NCBI GenBank assembly: GCA_948562205.1 | Contig: CAOYAN010000002.1 | Location: forward strand, 62,001 to 126,000 | Reading direction: 5' to 3' | Source: an uncultured Clostridia bacterium | Lineage (GTDB): Bacteria; Bacillota; Clostridia; TANB77; CAG-465 | DNA: 64,000 nt | Part shown: piece by piece, positions 58,669-64,000 of the stretch | How the letters are laid out: each line of letters begins with the position of its first letter | How positions within the stretch are numbered: the stretch's first letter is position 1 | Notes under the pieces: model-generated | What the model saw: only the letters and a program-made list of their open reading frames with translations | Told to the model about the DNA's origin: nothing | The model's database searches: none | Position numbers and translations under genes: made by a program

Positions 58669-58684
58669 AGGAGGTAAGTTTAAA

Positions 58685-59341
58685 ATGGGACAAAAAGTTA
58701 GTCCACACGGACTTAGAGTTGGAATAATAAAAGACTGGTCTTCAACTTGGTATGCTAATAAACAAGACTATTCTAAAAAACTAGTAGAAGATTATGAAAT
58801 TCGTACATATCTAAAGAACTTACTTAAACCAGCAGGTATAAATAAGTTGGATATTTCAAGAAAAGGAGACAAAGTCTTAGTTGATATTTATACTGCAAAA
58901 CCTGGAATGATAATAGGTAAAGGTGGAGCATCTATAGAAGAATTAAGAGTTAAATTAAATAAGAAATTTGGTAAAGATATATCTTTAAATATAGTAGAAA
59001 TTAAAGATGTTGATTTAGCTGCACAATTAGTTGCTGAAAATATAGCAATTCAACTTGAAAAGAGAATATCTTTTAGAAAAGCTATGAAACAAGCAATGCA
59101 AAAAACAATGAAAGCAGGAGCATTAGGAATAAAAACAGCAGTATCTGGACGTTTAGGTGGTGCAGAAATTGCTAGAACAGAACATTATAATGAAGGTACT
59201 ATTCCACTTCAAACTTTAAGAGCAGATATAGATTATGGTTTTGCTGAAGCAAAAACTACATATGGTATAATTGGTGTTAAAGTTTGGATATATAAAGGTG
59301 AAGTACTTCCTGCAAAAAAAGATGTAAAAGGAGGTAACTAG
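58685..59341 (+). CDS. rpsC: 30S ribosomal protein uS3
   Basis: A 218-residue S3 protein with the KH domain (KPGMIIGKGGASIEELRVKL) and the C-terminal GRLGGAEIARTEHYNEGTIP. It forms the mRNA entry site with S4 and S5. One base separates it from rplP. Confidence 0.98.
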   Translation: MGQKVSPHGLRVGIIKDWSSTWYANKQDYSKKLVEDYEIRTYLKNLLKPAGINKLDISRKGDKVLVDIYTAKPGMIIGKGGASIEELRVKLNKKFGKDISLNIVEIKDVDLAAQLVAENIAIQLEKRISFRKAMKQAMQKTMKAGALGIKTAVSGRLGGAEIARTEHYNEGTIPLQTLRADIDYGFAEAKTTYGIIGVKVWIYKGEVLPAKKDVKGGN

Positions 59342-59342
59342 T

Positions 59343-59795
59343 ATGTTGTCACCAAAAAGAACAAAATACAGAAAAGTACAAAAAGGTTCAAACAAAGGTA
59401 ATGCAACAAGAGGAACAAGAATTGTTAATGGAGAATATGGAATTCAAGCATTAGAACCAGCTTGGATTACTGCTAATCAAATCGAATCTGTAAGGGTTAC
59501 ATTATCAAGATATACTAAAAAAGTAGGTAAAACTTGGATTAAAATTTTCCCAGATAAACCTATAACTAAAAAACCTGCTGAAACTCGTATGGGTTCTGGT
59601 AAAGGAAATCCAGAATATTTCGTAGCAGTTGTAAAACCAGGAAGAATATTATTTGAAATAGCTGGTCTTAATGAAGCAACTAGTAAAGAAGCTTTAAAGA
59701 AAGCTATACACAAACTTCCTATAAAATGTAAAATAGTAAGCAGAGCTGAACAAGAAGCAGAAGCTAAAGAAGGGGGAGTAGCAAATGAAATCTAG
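59343..59795 (+). CDS. rplP: 50S ribosomal protein uL16
   Basis: A 150-residue L16 protein (MLSPKRTKYRKVQKGSNKGN; ETRMGSGKGNPEYFVAVVKP). It contacts the A-site tRNA. It overlaps rpmC by eleven bases, a coupled pair. Confidence 0.98.
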   Translation: MLSPKRTKYRKVQKGSNKGNATRGTRIVNGEYGIQALEPAWITANQIESVRVTLSRYTKKVGKTWIKIFPDKPITKKPAETRMGSGKGNPEYFVAVVKPGRILFEIAGLNEATSKEALKKAIHKLPIKCKIVSRAEQEAEAKEGGVANEI

Positions 59796-59985
59796 TAAAA
59801 TAAACGAATATAAAGATATGACAGTTGAAGATTTACAAAAAGAGCTTAAAAGTTTAAAAAGCGAACTTTTTAAATTAAGATTTCAACATGCTCTAAATGG
59901 CCTTGACAACCCTAAAAAAATTACTCAAGTTAAGAAAAATATAGCAAGAGTAAATACTGTAATAACAAGTAAAGAAAATAATTAG
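59785..59985 (+). CDS. rpmC: 50S ribosomal protein uL29
   Basis: A 66-residue L29 protein with the conserved LQKELKSLKSELFKLRFQHA and KKITQVKKNIARVNTVI. It docks near the tunnel exit. GGGGGAG lies upstream of the ATG, inside rplP. Confidence 0.96.
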   Translation: MKSSKINEYKDMTVEDLQKELKSLKSELFKLRFQHALNGLDNPKKITQVKKNIARVNTVITSKENN

Positions 59986-60005
59986 TGGTAAAGGAGGAGT
60001 AAGAC

Positions 60006-60260
60006 GTGGAAAGAAATTTAAGAAAAACAAAACAAGGTAAAGTTGTTAGTAATAAAATGGATAAGACAATCGTTGTAAGAATAGATAACAGAGTTAAAGA
60101 TCCATTATATGGTAAAATTAAAAACGAAACTTTAAAAATAAAAGCTCATGATGAAAATAACGAATGTAGCATAGGCGACATCGTAGAAGTAATGGAAACT
60201 AGACCACTAAGCAAAGATAAAAGATATAGACTAGTTAGAATTGTGGAAAAAGTTAAATAG
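60006..60260 (+). CDS. rpsQ: 30S ribosomal protein uS17
   Basis: An 84-residue S17 protein (RKTKQGKVVSNKMDKTIVVR; KIKAHDENNECSIGDIVEVM; ETRPLSKDKRYRLVRIVEK). The start is GTG at 60006 after AAGGAGG. It binds the 16S 5' domain. Confidence 0.97.
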   Translation: MERNLRKTKQGKVVSNKMDKTIVVRIDNRVKDPLYGKIKNETLKIKAHDENNECSIGDIVEVMETRPLSKDKRYRLVRIVEKVK

Positions 60261-60289
60261 TTTTAAATATTTGAAGGGAGGACTAATCC

Positions 60290-60658
60290 ATGATACAACA
60301 ACAATCAATATTAAAAGTTGCTGATAACACTGGAGCTAAGGAAATAATGTGTATTAGAGTACTTGGTGGTCACTATAGAAAATGGGGTAACATTGGAGAT
60401 GTTATAGTTGCTTCTGTAAAAAAAGCAGCACCAGGTGGTACTGTAAAAAAAGGTGACGTAGTTAAAGCAGTTATTGTAAGAAGTAAAAGAGGTCTTAAAC
60501 GTGAAGATGGATCTTATATAAGATTTGATGAAAATGCTGGAGTTTTAATTAAAGATGATAAAACACCTAGGGGAACACGTATTTTTGGACCAGTAGCAAG
60601 AGAACTAAGAGAAAAAGATTACATGAAAATCATATCTCTAGCACCAGAAGTTCTTTAA
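60290..60658 (+). CDS. rplN: 50S ribosomal protein uL14
   Basis: A 122-residue L14 protein (MIQQQSILKVADNTGAKEIM; VVKAVIVRSKRGLKREDGSY; GTRIFGPVARELREKDYMKI). It forms the bridge with 16S helix 14. GGGAGG precedes the ATG. Confidence 0.98.
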   Translation: MIQQQSILKVADNTGAKEIMCIRVLGGHYRKWGNIGDVIVASVKKAAPGGTVKKGDVVKAVIVRSKRGLKREDGSYIRFDENAGVLIKDDKTPRGTRIFGPVARELREKDYMKIISLAPEVL

Positions 60659-60677
60659 ATTTCGGAGGTGAATTAAA

Positions 60678-60998
60678 TTGGTAGCAAAAATGAAATTAAA
60701 AAAAGGCGACATGGTTATTGTTAATTCTGGTTCTGAAAAAGGTAAAAAAGGTGAAATTTTAAAAGTAGATAGAAAAAATGAAAAAGTAGTCGTAAAAGGA
60801 ATCAATATTAGAACAAAACATGTTAAAGCAAGAAAACAAGGACAAGAATCAGGTATAGTAAAATCTGAAAGCCCAATTAACGTTTCTAAAGTAAATTATT
60901 ACTGTGAAAAATGTGGAAAAGGTGTAAAACTTGGAATAAAAGTTGAAGAAGATGGAACAAAAACAAGATTCTGTAGAAAATGTAATGAAATTAAGTAA
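60678..60998 (+). CDS. rplX: 50S ribosomal protein uL24
   Basis: A 106-residue L24 protein with the KOW motif (KGDMVIVNSGSEKGKKGEIL) and a C-terminal zinc ribbon, YYCEKCGKG and FCRKCNEIK. The start is TTG at 60678, 8 bases after GGAGGT; the ATG at 60690 is too far. Confidence 0.96.
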   Translation: MVAKMKLKKGDMVIVNSGSEKGKKGEILKVDRKNEKVVVKGINIRTKHVKARKQGQESGIVKSESPINVSKVNYYCEKCGKGVKLGIKVEEDGTKTRFCRKCNEIK

Positions 60999-61014
60999 GG
61001 AGGGGAAAATCGAT

Positions 61015-61557
61015 ATGAACCTTAAAGAAAGATATAAAGCTGAGATAGTACCTGCATTAAAAGAAAAATTTGGATACAAATCAATAATGGAAGTACCAAA
61101 GCTTGAAAAAATAGTTATAAATATGGGTGTATCTGATGTTAAAGAAAATGCAAAAGCATTAGATGCTGCAATGGCAGATTTAACTTTAATAACTGGTCAA
61201 AAACCAATAGTTACTAAAGCTAAAAAATCAATTGCTGCTTTTAAAGTAAGAGAGGGAATGAACCTTGGTTGTAAAGTTACTTTAAGATCAGAAAAAATGT
61301 ATGATTTCGCTACAAAATTCTTTAATGTAGCACTTCCAAGAGTTAGAGATTTTAGAGGAGTAAATCCTAAATCTTTTGATGGAAGAGGAAATTATTGTAT
61401 GGGAGTTAAAGAACAACTTATTTTCCCAGAAATTGAATATGATAAGATTGATAAGACAAGAGGAATGGACATCATTTTTGTTACAACAGCAAAAACTGAT
61501 GAAGAAGCTAAAGCATTACTTTCAATGTTGGGCTTACCTTTTGCAGAAGTAGAATAG
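61015..61557 (+). CDS. rplE: 50S ribosomal protein uL5
   Basis: A 180-residue L5 protein (LKERYKAEIVPALKEKFGYK; ITGQKPIVTKAKKSIAAFKV; LPRVRDFRGVNPKSFDGRGN). It joins 5S rRNA to the 50S. The ATG at 61015 follows GGAGGGG; a longer frame to 60943 lies inside rplX. Confidence 0.98.
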   Translation: MNLKERYKAEIVPALKEKFGYKSIMEVPKLEKIVINMGVSDVKENAKALDAAMADLTLITGQKPIVTKAKKSIAAFKVREGMNLGCKVTLRSEKMYDFATKFFNVALPRVRDFRGVNPKSFDGRGNYCMGVKEQLIFPEIEYDKIDKTRGMDIIFVTTAKTDEEAKALLSMLGLPFAEVE

Positions 61558-61569
61558 GAGGACTTGAAG

Positions 61570-61755
61570 ATGGCAAAAAAATCTATGATTGCTAAACAAA
61601 AAAGAGAACCAAAGTTTAGCACAAGATATTATAACAGATGTAAGATCTGTGGAAGACCACACTCTTATATGAGAAAATATGGAATATGCCGTTTATGCTT
61701 CAGAAAATTAGCATATCAAGGAGAAATACCAGGAGTTAAGAAAGCAAGCTGGTAA
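61570..61755 (+). CDS. rpsN: 30S ribosomal protein uS14, zinc-binding type
   Basis: A 61-residue type Z S14 with the intact zinc ribbon CKICGRPHSYMRKYGICRLC. The short zinc form is the usual operon copy in Firmicutes. TAGGAGG lies ahead of the ATG. Confidence 0.97.
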   Translation: MAKKSMIAKQKREPKFSTRYYNRCKICGRPHSYMRKYGICRLCFRKLAYQGEIPGVKKASW

Positions 61756-61772
61756 AAAGGAGGTAAAAAGCA

Positions 61773-62165
61773 ATGAATACAACAGATCCAATTGCAGACA
61801 TGTTAACAAGAATAAGAAATGCAAATGCACAAAGACATGCAACAGTTGACATTCCTTATTCTAACGAAAAGAAAGCAATAGCTGATATTTTAGTAAGCGA
61901 AGGTTTTGTTGCATCTGAAGATATATTAGAAGATGTTCATAAAACAATAAGACTTACTCTAAAATATGAAGGTAAAACAAGAGTTTTACAAGGTCTAAAA
62001 AGAATTAGTAAACCAGGACTTAGAATATATGCAAATGTTGAAGAATTACCAAGAGTTTTAAATGGACTAGGAATTGCTATTATATCTACAAATAAAGGTA
62101 TAATGACAGATAAAGTTGCAAGACGTGAAAACGTTGGTGGAGAAGTACTTGCATATATTTGGTAA
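61773..62165 (+). CDS. rpsH: 30S ribosomal protein uS8
   Basis: A 130-residue S8 protein (DPIADMLTRIRNANAQRHAT; VLQGLKRISKPGLRIYANVE; ISTNKGIMTDKVARRENVGG). It binds the central 16S domain and in E. coli represses the spc operon. Confidence 0.98.
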   Translation: MNTTDPIADMLTRIRNANAQRHATVDIPYSNEKKAIADILVSEGFVASEDILEDVHKTIRLTLKYEGKTRVLQGLKRISKPGLRIYANVEELPRVLNGLGIAIISTNKGIMTDKVARRENVGGEVLAYIW

Positions 62166-62202
62166 TAATGAAAAAAATTGAATTTTAAAAGGAGGGTATA
62201 CC

Positions 62203-62739
62203 ATGTCAAGAATAGGTAAAAATCCTATCATAGTACCACAAGGTGTTGAAGTAATTATTGATAACCAAACTGTAACAGTAAAAGGACCAAAAGGAACATT
62301 AACACAAGAATTCTTACCTGCTGTAAACATAGCAAGAGAAGAAGATAAAATAGTTGTTACTGTAGCAAGTGAAAAAGATGGAAATCTTCATGGTTTAACT
62401 AGAACTTTAATAAACAATATGGTTATCGGTGTAACTCAAGGTTTTGAAAAAGCTTTAGAGATAAATGGTATAGGATACAAAGCACAAAAACAAGGTAATA
62501 AATTAATATTAACATTAGGTTATTCACATCCAGTAGAAGTAGAAGAAGTAGAAGGAATAACTATTGATGTACCATCACAAAACTCTATAATTGTAAAAGG
62601 AATAGACAAACAATTAGTTGGTCAAATTGCTGCAAATATTAGAGAATATAGACTACCAGAACCATATAAGGGTAAAGGTATAAAATATGCTGGCGAACAC
62701 ATTAGAAGAAAAGAAGGTAAAGCTGGCGGTAAAAAATAA
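62203..62739 (+). CDS. rplF: 50S ribosomal protein uL6
   Basis: A 178-residue L6 protein (MSRIGKNPIIVPQGVEVIID; HGLTRTLINNMVIGVTQGFE; YRLPEPYKGKGIKYAGEHIR). GGAGGG precedes the ATG. Confidence 0.98.
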   Translation: MSRIGKNPIIVPQGVEVIIDNQTVTVKGPKGTLTQEFLPAVNIAREEDKIVVTVASEKDGNLHGLTRTLINNMVIGVTQGFEKALEINGIGYKAQKQGNKLILTLGYSHPVEVEEVEGITIDVPSQNSIIVKGIDKQLVGQIAANIREYRLPEPYKGKGIKYAGEHIRRKEGKAGGKK

Positions 62740-62770
62740 TACTTGATAGTATAAGGAGGGAGACTTCAAA

Positions 62771-63130
62771 ATGATAAAAAAAGTTAGCAGAAAAGTTGCA
62801 AGAACTGCTAGACAAAGAAGAGTTAGAGCTAAAGTTAGAGGAACAGCTCTAAGACCAAGACTTTGTGTGTTTAGGAGTTTAAACAACATTTCAGTACAAT
62901 TAATTGATGATGAAAAGCAAGTAACTTTACTTTCTGCATCTACTTTAGATAAAGAAGTAAAAACTAAAGCATCTAATGTAGCTGCTGCAACAGAAGTTGG
63001 AACACTTATTGCAAAACGTGCAATAGAAAATAATATAAAAACTGTAGTCTTTGATAGAAATGGTTATTTATACCATGGAAAAGTTAAAGCCTTAGCAGAT
63101 GCAGCAAGAGAAGCTGGATTAGAATTCTAG
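62771..63130 (+). CDS. rplR: 50S ribosomal protein uL18
   Basis: A 119-residue L18 protein (RVRAKVRGTALRPRLCVFRS; VVFDRNGYLYHGKVKALADA). It binds 5S rRNA with L5. AAGGAGGG precedes the ATG by a normal spacing. Confidence 0.98.
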   Translation: MIKKVSRKVARTARQRRVRAKVRGTALRPRLCVFRSLNNISVQLIDDEKQVTLLSASTLDKEVKTKASNVAAATEVGTLIAKRAIENNIKTVVFDRNGYLYHGKVKALADAAREAGLEF

Positions 63131-63149
63131 AAGAAAGGAGAAACCAAAA

Positions 63150-63641
63150 ATGACTGATACAAAAACAGAATTAAAAGAAAAAGTTGTTAATGTAAGCAGA
63201 GTAGCTAAAGTTGTTAAAGGTGGTAGAACTTTTAGATTTAGTGTACTTGTTGTTGTAGGTGATGGAGAAGGTCATGTAGGTGTAGGAACTGGTAAATCTT
63301 CAGAAGTTCCTGAAGCTATAAAAAAAGCTACAGATGAAGCAAAGAAAAATTTAATAACTGTATCTTTAGTAAATGGTACACTACCTCATGAATATACAAC
63401 TCACTTTGGATCATCTAAAGTAATATTAAAACCAGCAGTTGAAGGTACTGGTATAATTGCAGGTGGTGCAGTAAGACCAGTATTAGAACTTGCAGGTGTT
63501 AAAAATGTAACAGCTAAAACTTTAGGTTCTCGTAATAGCAGAAATGTAGTTTATGCTACAATAGAAGCTCTAAAAGCTATGAGAACTCCTGAAGAAGTTG
63601 CAAGACTTAGAGGAAAAACAGTAGCTGAAATTTTAAAATAA
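63150..63641 (+). CDS. rpsE: 30S ribosomal protein uS5
   Basis: A 163-residue S5 protein (VVNVSRVAKVVKGGRTFRFS; GDGEGHVGVGTGKSSEVPEA; GSRNSRNVVYATIEALKAM). It takes part in decoding fidelity. It is followed directly by rplO; rpmD, normally between them, is missing. Confidence 0.98.
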   Translation: MTDTKTELKEKVVNVSRVAKVVKGGRTFRFSVLVVVGDGEGHVGVGTGKSSEVPEAIKKATDEAKKNLITVSLVNGTLPHEYTTHFGSSKVILKPAVEGTGIIAGGAVRPVLELAGVKNVTAKTLGSRNSRNVVYATIEALKAMRTPEEVARLRGKTVAEILK

Positions 63642-63682
63642 TAATATACTTTAAATATTAAAGAGAGGAGGAAGCTTGAACC

Positions 63683-64000
63683 ATGAAAATGCATGATTTA
63701 GGTCCAGCATATGGATCAAAAACTACTACTAAAAGAGTAGGTAGAGGAATTGGAAGTGGTCTTGGAAAAACTGCAGGTGCAGGTCACAAGGGACAAAAAG
63801 CAAGAAGTGGTGGCAGCATTAGAAGAGGCTTTGAAGGAGGCCAAACACCTTTATATAGAAGAATTCCTAAGAGAGGATTTAATAATCGTTTTGCAACTGA
63901 ATATGCTGTTGTAAATGTAAGTGATTTAGAAAAATTCGATAATGGTACAGTTGTAAATGCTGAGCTATTACTTTCTGAAAGAATAATAAGAAAAGAGCTA
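63683..64000 (+). CDS. rplO: 50S ribosomal protein uL15 (3' end outside window)
   Basis: The first 106 codons of L15 (MKMHDLGPAYGSKTTTKRVG; GIGSGLGKTAGAGHKGQKAR; GGQTPLYRRIPKRGFNNRFA). The ATG at 63683 follows GAGGAGG. secY is expected next, beyond the window. Confidence 0.96.
   Translation, partial: MKMHDLGPAYGSKTTTKRVGRGIGSGLGKTAGAGHKGQKARSGGSIRRGFEGGQTPLYRRIPKRGFNNRFATEYAVVNVSDLEKFDNGTVVNAELLLSERIIRKEL

Overview
The window comes from a low-GC, spore-forming member of the Clostridia (Firmicutes). It is very A+T rich, uses strong AGGAGG ribosome sites, and carries yabG (a mother-cell sporulation protease), an NrtR-controlled NAD gene set, a minimal SufBC-type (Sms) pair and a classical S10-spc ribosomal protein cluster. 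No rRNA, tRNA or CRISPR array was seen.

Layout. 1-7215: end of ssb, rpsR, a small membrane exporter, a large cell-wall glucosaminidase with nearly identical 372-bp binding repeats, a tandem two-copy CCA-type nucleotidyltransferase with an HD domain, and a small unknown gene. 7364-38160: the sporulation gene yabG, cut in two by an integrative conjugative element of about 29.9 kb. 38117-42380: a second, small serine-recombinase element at the 3' end of yabG (candidate, bounded by a 13-bp direct repeat). 42381-45029: an ECF sigma factor with a membrane partner and two small XRE regulators. 45155-54606: core metabolism (SmsCB, PncB and a Nudix enzyme, NrtR, NadD, S20, Tmk, a ThyX-like protein) and four unknown genes. 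54840-64000: S10-spc ribosomal operon, rpsJ to rplO, without rpmD.

The main discovery is the element in yabG. A 10-bp core, gcagatgcac, occurs at 7487-7496 inside the yabG 5' part and again at 37432-37441 at the yabG 3' part. Joining the two flanks across the core gives one uninterrupted reading frame of 283 codons with a complete YabG-like sequence. The element carries a large serine recombinase at its right end, ParB, RepA, DUF3846 and RadC-like proteins, an ArdC-like antirestriction protein, a probable oriT, MobC and a MOBP relaxase, a VirD4 coupling protein and a gram-positive type IV secretion set (PrgI, split VirB4, TrbL/VirB6-like, M23 hydrolase), a sortase with a thioester adhesin, and regulators that resemble Spo0A and possibly SpoVT. 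The geometry is that of the sporulation intervening elements (skin in sigK, SPbeta in spsM), but here the intervening DNA is conjugative. In the predicted circular form the recombinase frame runs in frame, without a stop, into the first gene of the element. Excision during sporulation is inference; the split and its exact in-frame repair are seen in the sequence.
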